A stretch of DNA of 64,000 bases from Arthrobacter sp. StoSoilB20 (GTDB lineage: Bacteria > Actinomycetota > Actinomycetes > Actinomycetales > Micrococcaceae): NCBI RefSeq assembly GCF_019977295.1, contig NZ_AP024651.1, positions 558,001 through 622,000 on the forward strand. Direction: 5' to 3'. The position numbers were made by a program, and so were the translations under genes. Under the pieces are notes generated by a model. It saw only the letters and a list, made by a program, of their open reading frames with translations, was not told the origin of the DNA and made no database searches. The stretch's first letter is position 1. The number at the start of each line of letters is the position of its first letter. This document shows, one piece after another, positions 53,597 to 62,355 of the stretch.

Positions 53597-54643
53597 CTAA
53601 GTGGTGGGCGCAGGACCCGTTGAGCCCCGGACCGTGAGGTGGGTGGGCATGACGGAGCGGTTCCGGTTCCCGCCCCCGGAGAGTGGATTCAACTGGGCCA
53701 GCAGCATTGATACGGCCACCCTGCCGGCCTGCTCAATGGGCGAGCTCATGGTGGTCAGCGGCGGATTGCAGAAATCTGCCCCGAAGATGTCGTCACAGCC
53801 CACGATGCTCATGTCCTCGGGCACCCGGAGGCCGCGTTCGCGGAGCCGTTGCAGCATGCCGATGGCAATCAGGTCGTTGAAGACGATGCAGGCAGTGACC
53901 CCGCTGTGGACGGCGGCGTCGGCGGCGGCTGCGCCTGATTGGGTCTTGGGCGCGAACGGTCCAAGCCGGCGGACCTCGACTCCGCGTTCCTCCGCGGCTG
54001 CGGAGAGTGCGTCCCATCGCCGGGCGCTGGACTGGGACACGGCCGGACCGGAGACGTAGGCAACGGATGTGTGGCCCCAGGAAATCAGGTGGTCCAGGGC
54101 TTGTGGCATGGCCGAGGGGGTGTCGATGATGACTGCCGGGACGCCGTCGACGTCGCGGTTGACGGTGACCATCGGCATCAGGGCGGCGGCAGCGGCAAGC
54201 GAGTCGTCGTTGAGTCGCGATGCTGCCACAATGACGCCGTCGGCACTCTTGCGCAGCTGCTCCAGCGTGCTCGCCTCAACTTCGTCCGACTCCTCGGTAT
54301 CCACCAGCAACTGCGTGTAACCGGCGGCCTTGAGCTGCAACTGGGTACCGCGGATGAGGTCGAAGTAGAAGGGGTTGGTGATATCCGGAACCAGGACGCC
54401 AACAGCTCCGGTCTTCCCCGAACTCAAGGCTTTCGCCTGGGAGTTCGGTGTGTAGTTGAGTTCGACGGCGGCAGCCTGGATCCGCTCCCGGGTGCGGATA
54501 TTGACGCGCTCAGGATTGGCGAGGGCCCGTGAAACAGTGGACGCCGCAACGCCGCACAGCGCAGCGATGTCATGGATGGTGGCAGGCCGGCCTGTCGCCA
54601 TGGGTTGCGTCGCCATGGGCGTTCCTCTCTGAACAGCAAACAT
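53597..54643 (-). CDS. LacI-family regulator of the right-end catabolic cluster
   Basis: This 339-348-residue LacI regulator has TIHDIAALCGVAASTVSRALANPE as HTH and a ligand-binding core (AVGVLVPDITNPFYFDLIRG, SIVGCDDIFGADFCNPPLTTM). Both ATG 54643 and ATG 54616 have the same AGGAACGCCC ribosome site, because a 13-bp segment is duplicated; the shorter form matches usual LacI starts. It is divergent from an isomerase-like gene over a CAATCGGTTG operator that recurs before the ABC operon. Confidence 0.93.
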   Translation of the reverse strand: MFAVQRGTPMATQPMATGRPATIHDIAALCGVAASTVSRALANPERVNIRTRERIQAAAVELNYTPNSQAKALSSGKTGAVGVLVPDITNPFYFDLIRGTQLQLKAAGYTQLLVDTEESDEVEASTLEQLRKSADGVIVAASRLNDDSLAAAAALMPMVTVNRDVDGVPAVIIDTPSAMPQALDHLISWGHTSVAYVSGPAVSQSSARRWDALSAAAEERGVEVRRLGPFAPKTQSGAAAADAAVHSGVTACIVFNDLIAIGMLQRLRERGLRVPEDMSIVGCDDIFGADFCNPPLTTMSSPIEQAGRVAVSMLLAQLNPLSGGGNRNRSVMPTHLTVRGSTGPAPTT

Positions 54644-54732
54644 GGGCGTTCCTTCCGGAACGACAAAAGATCATTCGGCTGTGACCACTGCCACACCGTG
54701 GGTCAAGAATGCCACAGCTTGGCCGGATATGG

Positions 54733-54746
54733 CAATCGGTTGTCAA
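54733..54746. promoter_or_regulatory. LacI operator in the divergent promoter
   Basis: GGCAATCGGTTGTC sits between the LacI gene and the divergent isomerase-like gene. Its 10-base core CAATCGGTTG recurs at 56882-56891. The CAA...TTG form with a central CG matches LacI-family sites. Confidence 0.7.
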
Positions 54747-54845
54747 CTTCGTGCCAAGATGGCTAAACTCGTGGGGACAAGACACTCCTGTGAACTGCGT
54801 CACCGTGCTCCGGCCGGTGGCATCACGGGCTACCTAGGAGAATTC

Positions 54846-55691
54846 GTGACCCACCCCCAAGCCGTGTGGAGCCTGTCCGGTTTCGGCGACGAAGTAGATC
54901 CAGATCCCTCTGTCCAGGCCGCCGTGCTGCTGGCCCTCGGCGCAGGTCACATCGAAGTCCGCAGCGCCTGGGGCACCAATGTGTCCGAGCTGGAGCCCGA
55001 TGCTGTCCACCGACTCAAGGAAATACTGGACCAGAACGGACTCAAGGTCTCGGCCGTGGCCAGCCCCATCGGCAAAGTGGACGTCAGCCTGCCGGTGGAG
55101 CACGAACTCACCCGGCTCCGCCAGATCATCTCCGTCGCCAAAGCCCTGGACACCCAATACGTCCGCATCTTCTCCTTCTACCGCGGTGAGGACCAGAGCC
55201 AGGAAGAGGTCCGCGATGCTGTGATGGAACGGATGACCGCCTTGGCCTCTGAAGCAGAAGCCGGCGGCGTGGTTCTGCTGCACGAAAACGAGAAGGGCAT
55301 CTACGGCGACACCCCTGAACGAGTCCTGGACATCATGGAAACAGTTGGTTCGCCGGCGTTGCGGGTCGCTTGGGACAACGCCAACTTCGTCCAGGTAGGC
55401 GTCAAGCCGTACACCGAGGGCTATGCACTGCTCCGCCCCTACTTTGAATACCTGCAGGTCAAGGATGCGATCGCCACTACAGGCGAAGTTGTTCCCTCCG
55501 GCGAAGGCGACGGCGAACTGGACGCCACCATTGCTGCCCTCGCAGCCGATGGCTACACCGGCTTCGCGTCCCTGGAGCCTCATCTGGCCAGTGCCCACGA
55601 ACTCGGCGGATACTCCGGCCCGGTAGCGTTCGGCATCGCAGCCCGGGCCTTTGCCGGCCTGGCAAGCAAGAACGGCGTGACCCTGGCCTGA
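54846..55691 (+). CDS. Sugar phosphate isomerase/epimerase-like TIM-barrel protein
   Basis: This 281-residue AP_endonuc_2-fold protein (IolE/xylose-isomerase-like) probably acts on a sugar or keto-sugar. Metal-site segments are VVLLHENEKGIYG, LRVAWDNANF, LQVKDAIATTGEVV and ASLEPHL. GTG 54846 follows AGGAG by five bases; the longer frame upstream crosses the operator. It heads a cluster with a Gfo/Idh/MocA oxidoreductase. The exact reaction (isomerase, epimerase or lyase on a 3-keto sugar) is unresolved. Confidence 0.85.
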   Translation: MTHPQAVWSLSGFGDEVDPDPSVQAAVLLALGAGHIEVRSAWGTNVSELEPDAVHRLKEILDQNGLKVSAVASPIGKVDVSLPVEHELTRLRQIISVAKALDTQYVRIFSFYRGEDQSQEEVRDAVMERMTALASEAEAGGVVLLHENEKGIYGDTPERVLDIMETVGSPALRVAWDNANFVQVGVKPYTEGYALLRPYFEYLQVKDAIATTGEVVPSGEGDGELDATIAALAADGYTGFASLEPHLASAHELGGYSGPVAFGIAARAFAGLASKNGVTLA

Positions 55692-55737
55692 CGGCCGGCC
55701 CCCAACAATTCAGCATCATCCTTCGAAGGAGCAGGAC

Positions 55738-56745
55738 ATGCCTACAGCGGCAGTTATCGGTTGCGGCGACATCTCGACCGTCCATTTCCAGGCACTATCG
55801 ACGTTGGGGGACGTGGAGTTGGTGGCCGTTTGCGACACCGACCCCGAAAGGCTGGAAGCGGCGGCAGCCACCCACGGCGTCCCCGGCTACGCGGACTACC
55901 TGGACATGATCCAGAAGGTGCGTCCCGACGTCGTCCATGTCTGTACGCCGCACCACCTCCATGCCTCGGTGGCGGCTGACTGCCTGGAGCGCGGCGTCAA
56001 CGTGATCGTCGAAAAGCCGCTGGCCCATACGCTGGAGGAGGGGCGGCGGCTGGTCGAGGTGGCCGAACGCAGTCCGGCGAGGATCGGCGTCTGCTTCCAG
56101 AACCGCTACAACGCGACGTCGCAAGCAATGCATGAACTGCTCGACGGCGGCACGTTGGGTCAGGTGGTCGGCGCCTCGGCAACCGTGATGTGGCACCGGG
56201 ACGGCAGCTACTACCGCAGCCGCCCATGGCGCGGCACCTGGGCTGAAGGCGGAGGTGGCCTGATGATGAACCAGGCCATCCACACGGTAGACCTGCTCCA
56301 ATGGCTGGTAGGTGATGTAGCCAAAGTGGAGGGCCACGCCTCTACGCGCTCGCTGGGTGGAGTGATCGAAGTGGAAGACACTGCCGAGTTCGTTGCCGAG
56401 CACGTCAACGGTGCGCGCAGCGTTTTCTACGCGACCCTGGCCAACGCCGCCAATGCTCCGGTGACCTTGGACATCGTTACCGAGAAGGCGACGCTCAGCC
56501 TGCGGGGCGACCTCACTGTGACCTATGCGGACGGAAGGGTTGACGTCATCCAGGAGCGGGTGGCGGAAACCGGCGGAAGGTCGTACTGGGGCGTATCCCA
56601 TCAGCTGCTTATCGCCGACTTCTACGCAACGCTGGGGGAGCCGGGCCAGTTCTGGATCAACCCTGCCGAGGCAGGCAAGTCCTTGGGCATCATCAAGGAC
56701 ATTTACGCGCAGAGCTACCCGGACATGCTGGACCGGGTCGGCTGA
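55738..56745 (+). CDS. Gfo/Idh/MocA-family oxidoreductase
   Basis: This 335-residue NAD(P)-dependent oxidoreductase has the Rossmann start AVIGCGDISTVHFQAL, the family motif GVNVIVEKPLAHTLEEG with its key Lys, and a C-terminal substrate domain with GGGLMMNQAIHTVDLLQW. Relatives oxidise a sugar or cyclitol hydroxyl. It lies 46 bases after the isomerase-like gene and probably shares its transcript. A similar gene starts at 63241. Confidence 0.92.
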   Translation: MPTAAVIGCGDISTVHFQALSTLGDVELVAVCDTDPERLEAAAATHGVPGYADYLDMIQKVRPDVVHVCTPHHLHASVAADCLERGVNVIVEKPLAHTLEEGRRLVEVAERSPARIGVCFQNRYNATSQAMHELLDGGTLGQVVGASATVMWHRDGSYYRSRPWRGTWAEGGGGLMMNQAIHTVDLLQWLVGDVAKVEGHASTRSLGGVIEVEDTAEFVAEHVNGARSVFYATLANAANAPVTLDIVTEKATLSLRGDLTVTYADGRVDVIQERVAETGGRSYWGVSHQLLIADFYATLGEPGQFWINPAEAGKSLGIIKDIYAQSYPDMLDRVG

Positions 56746-56775
56746 GGCAACCGCAGCCAACCCAGAAAACACCGC

Positions 56776-56816
56776 GTGAAAACGCCTGAATTTCAAGGAT
56801 TTCGCGCCGTTTTCAC
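56776..56816 (+). terminator. Possible terminator after the first isomerase-oxidoreductase pair
   Basis: GTGAAAACG and CGTTTTCAC form a 9-bp perfect stem with a 23-base loop that has further pairing, 30 bases past the stop. No T run follows, so confidence is moderate. Confidence 0.5.
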
Positions 56817-56879
56817 CCCACCACGGTGATGAATCCAGACGTCCCGCCCCGACGTTTGGCAACAATATAAGAAACTTTT

Positions 56880-56893
56880 GACAATCGGTTGCC
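56880..56893. promoter_or_regulatory. LacI operator upstream of the oligopeptide-type ABC operon
   Basis: GACAATCGGTTGCC shares the CAATCGGTTG core with the site at 54733-54746. A TTGACA-like hexamer (56878-56883) overlaps it, and TTGGCAAC (56856-56863) pairs with GTTGCCAA (56888-56895). Confidence 0.7.
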
Positions 56894-57003
56894 AAGGCCG
56901 GGCAAAGTCCGTACTGTAAATCCCACACCCAATAAAAATGTGGTCCAGGCCACACACTCCAAGCTCTGACTCGCATCAGGCAAAGACTCAGTAGGAGCCG
57001 ACA

Positions 57004-58542
57004 ATGAAGTTAGGTCCCAAGGCGGCAGCAGCCGCCATCGTCCTTAGCGCCTCCCTGGCGCTCACCGCATGTGGTGGCGGGGGTGCCGGCGCCGGAAATG
57101 GCTCCACTGCCGGCAGCAAAACCGTCACGGCCCTGACCCTGGGCACCCTTCGGGACCTCACTTCCTGGGATCCGGCACAGGCCCACGTAGGCCACGCACT
57201 CCAGCCCTACCAGGCAGCTTACGATTCCCTGATCCTCCGCGAACCGGACGGCAAGCTCAGCCCCATGCTGGCAACTGCGTGGAAGTACAACGACACCAAC
57301 ACCAAGCTCACTGTTGACCTCCGCACGGACGTCACCTTCAGCGACGGAGCCAAGTTCGACGCCGCTGCGGCCAAGGCGAACATGGACCACTTCAAGAAGG
57401 CCAACGGTCCGCAGATGGCCCAGTTGAGCTCAGTCTCGGACGTTGCCGTGGTGGATGCCGACACGATCGACATCAACCTCACCGCACCTGAGCCCGCCCT
57501 GGAATTCTTCCTCAGCCAGGCTGCAGGCCTGATGGGGAGCCCGGCCGCACTGGGAACCGACGCCATCAAGACCGTTCCCGTAGGTTCCGGCCCTTACGTG
57601 ATGGACAAGGCAGCCTCGGTGAAGGACTCCCAGTCCGTGTTCACCGTACGCGAGGATTACTGGAACAAGGACCTCCAGAAGTTCAAGAAGCTCACGCTCA
57701 AGATCCTCCTCGATCCCACGGCCCGCACCAACGCCTTGGTGTCCGGCCAGATTGACGCCACCCTGCTGGATCCCAAGAACGGCAAGCAGGCCGAGGGCGC
57801 CAAAATGAAGCTTGAAACCAACCAGGTCGACTGGTCCGGCCTGCTTCTGCTGGACCGTGACGGTACCAAAAACCCGGCACTGGCCAACGTCAAGGTCCGC
57901 CAGGCCATCAACCACGCCTTTGACCGTAAGACCATCCTGGACCAGGTCATGCTGGGACAGGGCACTCCCACCTCCCAGCCCTTCGGTAAGGACAGTGGTG
58001 CCTGGACCGAGGAGCTGGAGAACTACTACAGCTACGATCCCGAAAAGGCCAAGCAGCTCCTGAAGGAGTCCGGCTTCGAGGGCAAGGTCAGCATCGACGT
58101 TCCCACCCTCCCCGGTGGTGAAACCCTCATCTCGGTCATGAAGCAGCAACTGGCAGATGTTGGCATCACCCTGAACCCGGGTGCGGCAATCACCAACACC
58201 TTCACCTCCGATGTTGCCGCCCAGAAGTACCCGGCACTCTTCTACAACCTCTTCCAGGGACAGCCCACAGTGGCGATCGACCAGATCGTCTCCACCAAGG
58301 CCCTCTACAACCCGTTCAAGACCACCAGCCCCGAGCTGGAGGCCAAGATCGCGGCCGTGCGCACGGGTGGAGCTGATGCCGGCAAGCTGGCCCAGGAAGT
58401 GAACAAATACGTGGTGGAACAAGCCTGGTTCGCCCCGCTGTTCCGTGTGAACCAGATGTACTACCACAACGACAAAGTGAACGTCACGCCGCAGGTCCAG
58501 CAGGCCGTTCCGTCCATCTACAACTACTCGCCCGCCAAGTAG
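57004..58542 (+). CDS. ABC transporter substrate-binding lipoprotein (DppA/OppA class)
   Basis: This 512-residue solute-binding protein of the peptide/opine/nickel class has a lipobox (LALTACGGG) and the SBP_bac_5 pattern: LGTLRDLTSWDPAQAH, the YDSLILREPDGKLSPMLATAWKYND opening and the GSGPYVMDKAA segment. It is the first gene of a four-gene transporter operon. Such proteins also serve for oligosaccharides and glycosides in actinobacteria and rhizobia. Context favours a sugar-linked compound over a peptide. Confidence 0.93.
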   Translation: MKLGPKAAAAAIVLSASLALTACGGGGAGAGNGSTAGSKTVTALTLGTLRDLTSWDPAQAHVGHALQPYQAAYDSLILREPDGKLSPMLATAWKYNDTNTKLTVDLRTDVTFSDGAKFDAAAAKANMDHFKKANGPQMAQLSSVSDVAVVDADTIDINLTAPEPALEFFLSQAAGLMGSPAALGTDAIKTVPVGSGPYVMDKAASVKDSQSVFTVREDYWNKDLQKFKKLTLKILLDPTARTNALVSGQIDATLLDPKNGKQAEGAKMKLETNQVDWSGLLLLDRDGTKNPALANVKVRQAINHAFDRKTILDQVMLGQGTPTSQPFGKDSGAWTEELENYYSYDPEKAKQLLKESGFEGKVSIDVPTLPGGETLISVMKQQLADVGITLNPGAAITNTFTSDVAAQKYPALFYNLFQGQPTVAIDQIVSTKALYNPFKTTSPELEAKIAAVRTGGADAGKLAQEVNKYVVEQAWFAPLFRVNQMYYHNDKVNVTPQVQQAVPSIYNYSPAK

Positions 58543-58548
58543 GACCCC

Positions 58549-59490
58549 ATGATCAAGTTCATTGCGAAAAGACTGGGCAGTGGTCTGGTGGTGTTGTTCG
58601 TCGTCTCGGTCCTCACCTTCACCCTGCTGTATACCTCCAGCGGAAGTATTGCCCAGAACATCCTGGGTGATCAGGCCACGCCTGAACAGGTGGCCCTGAA
58701 GGAACAGGAGCTCGGACTCGACCAGCCCCTCTTTGTCCGCTACTTCGCCTGGTTGGGCGACGCCCTGACAGGCAACCTTGGAGCCTCCTGGTTCACCTCG
58801 GAGCCGGTGGCCAACTCCCTGGCCACCCGCATCCCGGTCACCATGACCATGGTTTTCACCGCAATGATCCTGATCGCCATTTGTGCAGCACTGATCGGTG
58901 TTGCCGCAGCCGTGAAGCGCGGCTGGGTGGACAGGGTGGTCCAGATCGGCGCGATCGTGGGGGACTCCATCCCCGGCTACGTGATCGGCGTGTTCCTGGT
59001 AACCATCCTGGCCATCCAGCTCGGCTTCTTCCCCGCCACCAGCACCATCTCCCCGGAGGTGGGGCCGGAGGCCTGGGTCTATTCCATGACCCTTCCCGTC
59101 ATCGCCTTGCTGATCAACGGCGTGACCGGTGGTGCCCAGCAGATCCGCTCCGCCGTGATCAAGCAGCTCGAGCGCGACTACGTCCGGACGCTGCGCAGCC
59201 GAGGCATTGGAGAGCGTGAAATCCTCTTCAAGCACGTGCTCCGCAGCGCCGCACCGGCAGGCTTGACCGTCTTGAGCCTCCAGCTGATCGGCATGCTGGG
59301 AGGCGTGGTGATCATCGAGCAGATCTTCGCCCTCCCCGGAATGGGTCCGCTGGCTGTTGCCGCTACCACCCAAACCGATCTTCCCGTGGTTATGGGAGTG
59401 GTGATGTACACCGTGGTGGTTGTCATCGTCGTGAACCTCCTGGTGGACATCCTCAATGGTTGGCTCAACCCGAAAGTACGTGTCTCATGA
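58549..59490 (+). CDS. ABC permease, DppB class
   Basis: This 313-residue permease has six membrane helices and the DppB signature: N-terminal FIAKRLGSGLVVLFVVSVLTF, and the ATPase-contact loop YVRTLRSRGIGEREILFKHVLR. It starts six bases after the binding-protein stop. Its stop overlaps the next start (ATGA), so the downstream fusion is translated in fixed proportion. Confidence 0.94.
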   Translation: MIKFIAKRLGSGLVVLFVVSVLTFTLLYTSSGSIAQNILGDQATPEQVALKEQELGLDQPLFVRYFAWLGDALTGNLGASWFTSEPVANSLATRIPVTMTMVFTAMILIAICAALIGVAAAVKRGWVDRVVQIGAIVGDSIPGYVIGVFLVTILAIQLGFFPATSTISPEVGPEAWVYSMTLPVIALLINGVTGGAQQIRSAVIKQLERDYVRTLRSRGIGEREILFKHVLRSAAPAGLTVLSLQLIGMLGGVVIIEQIFALPGMGPLAVAATTQTDLPVVMGVVMYTVVVVIVVNLLVDILNGWLNPKVRVS

Positions 59491-61409
59491 GCGACTCCGT
59501 AGATTCAGCTGCAGTAACAACGGCCAGTACCGACCTCGCGGCGAAGCAGGGATCAGGCCAGAGCGGCACAGTGGTCCGTTCCACCGTGATGCGCCGGCTC
59601 CTGAAGAACCCCATGGGCATCGCCTCGCTGGTGATCCTCCTGACCATTGCGGCCCTGGCCATCCTTGCGCCGGTGATCGCGCCTTTCGAAGAGAACTTCG
59701 CCAATATCTCCAAAACCCTGGCTGCCCCGGATTCGGTCAACATCATGGGCACGGACAGCGCGGGGCGCGATACCTGGAGCCGGCTGCTTTTCGGCGCCCA
59801 GTTGACGTTGTTGTCCGCGCTCCTGTGTGCCGGCGTCGCCATTGCCATCGGGCTCCCGGCAGGCCTGATCGCCGGCTATTACGCAGGCAAATTCGAAGCC
59901 GTCTCCAACTGGGTAGTCAGCATCCTCATGAGCCTGCCCGGCCTGATCGTCCTGCTCACCATCCGTGCAGCCTTCGGCCCCTCGGTGTGGATCTCGATGA
60001 TCGCGTTCGGTGTCCTCATCAGCCCTTCCTACTTCCGGCTCACCCGCACCGCGGTGCAGTCGGTCCGGAACGAGCTCTACGTGGACGCCGCCCGGGTTTC
60101 GGGCCTGTCCGACCTCAGCATCATTGCCCGCCACATCTTCTCGGTGGTCCGGGCTCCGATCATCATCCAAACCGCGGCGATCGCCGGTGTTGCCATCGCC
60201 ATCCAGTCCGGACTCGAGTTCCTGGGCCTGGGCGATCCCACCAAAGCCACGTGGGGCGTCATGCTCTCCGAAGGCTTCAAGAACGTCTATCTCACGCCGA
60301 TTTTGCTGCTCTGGCCGGCACTTGCCATGGCACTGACCATCGGCGGCCTGGTCCTGCTGGGCAACGCCATCCGCGACGCCCTCGAAGACGGCGAAAAGAT
60401 CAAGCACCGCAAAACACGCGCGGTTGCAACGGCAGAAAGCACGAGTTCTTCTGCAAGCACGACGGCGGACCCCGCCAAGGCGCGCCAGTCACGGAAGTCC
60501 GTGGCCGCCGTCGACGCCGGAACCGAACACCACCTGGTCAAGGTGACCAACCTCGGCGTCGGCTATCCGCAGGCAGATGGGTCCATCAAGAAGGTAGTGG
60601 ACGACGTTTCCTTCCATGTTGACCGCGGCGAAATCCTGGGCATCGTGGGGGAATCGGGTTCGGGCAAGTCCCAGACCGCGTTCTCCATCCTGGGCTTGCT
60701 GCCGGACAACGCCCGGATTGTGGGCGGTTCCATCCAGTTCGACGGCAACTACACCGTTGCCCCGGGCGAGGACCGCGTCAGCCAGGAGCGGTTGTCCAAA
60801 CTGCGCGGCAAGCGGATCTCCTACATTCCGCAGGAACCCATGAGCAACCTGGACCCGGCCTTCACCATCGGCTACCAACTGGTCACGCCCATGGTCCGCG
60901 TGCTGGGAATCTCCAAAGCTGAAGCCCGCCAGCGTGCGCTCAAGCTGCTCACCGACGTCGGAATTACCAACCCGGAACGCACTTTCAACGCCTACCCGCA
61001 TGAGGTCTCCGGCGGCATGGCACAGCGCGTGCTGATTGCCGGTGCCATCAGCTGCGAACCGGACCTGGTGATCGCTGACGAACCCACCACCGCCCTGGAC
61101 GTCACCGTGCAGGCCGATGTGTTGGACCTGCTGCGCGAACTTCAGCAACGCCTGAACATCGGCGTGATCCTGGTGACCCACAACTTCGGCGTTGTCGCCG
61201 ATCTCTGCGACCGCGTAGCGGTCATGCAGAACGGGCGGCTGGTGGAAGAAGGAACGGTCCGCGAGATCCTCCGGAACCCCAAAGAGCCTTACACGCAGAC
61301 CCTGCTGGGGTCCATGCTCGAAGGAAAGACCCCCATGACCATGCTTGTGTCACAGCCTGGATCAGCAGCACAGCCTGGATCAGCAGCACAGAAGGAGCCG
61401 GTGGCATGA
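59487..61409 (+). CDS. Fused ABC permease-ATPase (DppC-DppD)
   Basis: This 640-residue protein joins a DppC-type permease (about residues 1-300; loop YVDAARVSGLSDLSIIARHI) to an ATPase (about 355-620) through an Ala/Ser/Thr/Lys-rich linker of about 45 residues. The ATPase has Walker A GIVGESGSGKS, signature EVSGGMAQRVLI and Walker B LVIADEPTTALD. Start ATG 59487 overlaps the preceding stop. Its C-terminus holds an 18-bp perfect duplication (QPGSAA twice). Permease-ATPase fusion is infrequent but known in this family. Confidence 0.93.
   Translation: MSDSVDSAAVTTASTDLAAKQGSGQSGTVVRSTVMRRLLKNPMGIASLVILLTIAALAILAPVIAPFEENFANISKTLAAPDSVNIMGTDSAGRDTWSRLLFGAQLTLLSALLCAGVAIAIGLPAGLIAGYYAGKFEAVSNWVVSILMSLPGLIVLLTIRAAFGPSVWISMIAFGVLISPSYFRLTRTAVQSVRNELYVDAARVSGLSDLSIIARHIFSVVRAPIIIQTAAIAGVAIAIQSGLEFLGLGDPTKATWGVMLSEGFKNVYLTPILLLWPALAMALTIGGLVLLGNAIRDALEDGEKIKHRKTRAVATAESTSSSASTTADPAKARQSRKSVAAVDAGTEHHLVKVTNLGVGYPQADGSIKKVVDDVSFHVDRGEILGIVGESGSGKSQTAFSILGLLPDNARIVGGSIQFDGNYTVAPGEDRVSQERLSKLRGKRISYIPQEPMSNLDPAFTIGYQLVTPMVRVLGISKAEARQRALKLLTDVGITNPERTFNAYPHEVSGGMAQRVLIAGAISCEPDLVIADEPTTALDVTVQADVLDLLRELQQRLNIGVILVTHNFGVVADLCDRVAVMQNGRLVEEGTVREILRNPKEPYTQTLLGSMLEGKTPMTMLVSQPGSAAQPGSAAQKEPVA
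61351..61386 (+). repeat. 18-bp perfect tandem duplication within the fusion gene
   Basis: CACAGCCTGGATCAGCAG occurs twice in a row in frame near the end of the permease-ATPase gene, adding the SQPGSAAQPGSAA tail. It is probably slippage-derived and tolerated in a flexible tail. Confidence 0.9.
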
Positions 61410-62293
61410 GTGCCTCTCTTGAGTCAACGGGCAAGTCCCCGCTCCTCTCAGTGGAGAACCTGGTGGTGGAGTACCCAAGCAAGCGGTTCCGGGCCAAGCC
61501 CTTCCGCGCCCTGACGGACATCAATATCACCATCGGCCAGGGGGAGACCCTGGGTTTGGTGGGGGAGTCCGGCTCAGGCAAGACCACCCTTGGCCGCGCC
61601 GTCCTGGGCCTGGCCCCGGTCACCGCCGGCAAAGTGATTTTCGAAGGCAACGACATCAGCAACGCGTCCCGAAAGGAACGCCGCACGCTGAGCCGGGACC
61701 TGCAAGTGGTTTTCCAGGACCCGTACACCTCGCTGAATCCGGCCTTGGAAATCGGTGACATCCTCGCAGAGCCGCTGGGCGTACAGGGCATGGAGGCGGG
61801 CGCTGCGAAAAAGCGCGTCAAAGAACTGCTGGACCAGGTGGGCCTGCCCACCGACGCCATCCACCGGCTGCCGCGCGAGTTCAGCGGTGGCCAGCGCCAG
61901 CGCGTCGCGATTGCGCGGGCTCTTGCCCTGTCCCCGAAGCTGATCGTTTGCGACGAACCCGTCAGTGCGCTGGACCTCTCCACCCAGGCCCGCGTGCTGG
62001 ACCTCTTCCTGCAAATCCAGAAGGACACCGGTGTTTCGTACTTGTTCGTGTCCCACGACCTCGACGTCGTCCGGCACATCAGCCACCGGGTGGCCGTGAT
62101 GTACCACGGCGAAATCGTGGAGCAGGGCCCCGCCGAGGTAGTCACCCGCGATCCCGAACACCCCTACACCCAGCGCCTCTTGCTGGCCTCGCCCGTGCCG
62201 GACCCTGACCGGCAGGAACAACGCCGGGCAGACCGTCACCGCTTGCTCGCGAACCAGCACAGCCAAATCGAACAGCAAGGTGCCGTGGCCTGA
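61406..62293 (+). CDS. ABC transporter ATPase (DppF/OppF class)
   Basis: This 295-residue ATPase has Walker A GESGSGKTTLGRAVLG, the FQDPYTSLNPALEIGDILAEPL segment, signature FSGGQRQRVAIARA, and Walker B LIVCDEPVSALD. The ATG overlaps the preceding stop (ATGA). With the fused DppD-type ATPase it gives the two nucleotide-binding domains of the importer. The tail has an HPYTQRLLLASP motif typical of OppF. Confidence 0.94.
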   Translation: MSASLESTGKSPLLSVENLVVEYPSKRFRAKPFRALTDINITIGQGETLGLVGESGSGKTTLGRAVLGLAPVTAGKVIFEGNDISNASRKERRTLSRDLQVVFQDPYTSLNPALEIGDILAEPLGVQGMEAGAAKKRVKELLDQVGLPTDAIHRLPREFSGGQRQRVAIARALALSPKLIVCDEPVSALDLSTQARVLDLFLQIQKDTGVSYLFVSHDLDVVRHISHRVAVMYHGEIVEQGPAEVVTRDPEHPYTQRLLLASPVPDPDRQEQRRADRHRLLANQHSQIEQQGAVA

Positions 62294-62355
62294 ACAGCCA
62301 AGCACCCCAACAGCGACCCAGGGTCCGGAAGGGCCCAAGAACCCCGGAGGAAAAA

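Noticed and set aside
57430..59373. A 647-codon open frame on the minus strand across the ABC binding-protein and permease genes
   Set aside because: It is antisense to firm genes, with His/Gly/Asp-rich composition typical of shadow translation.
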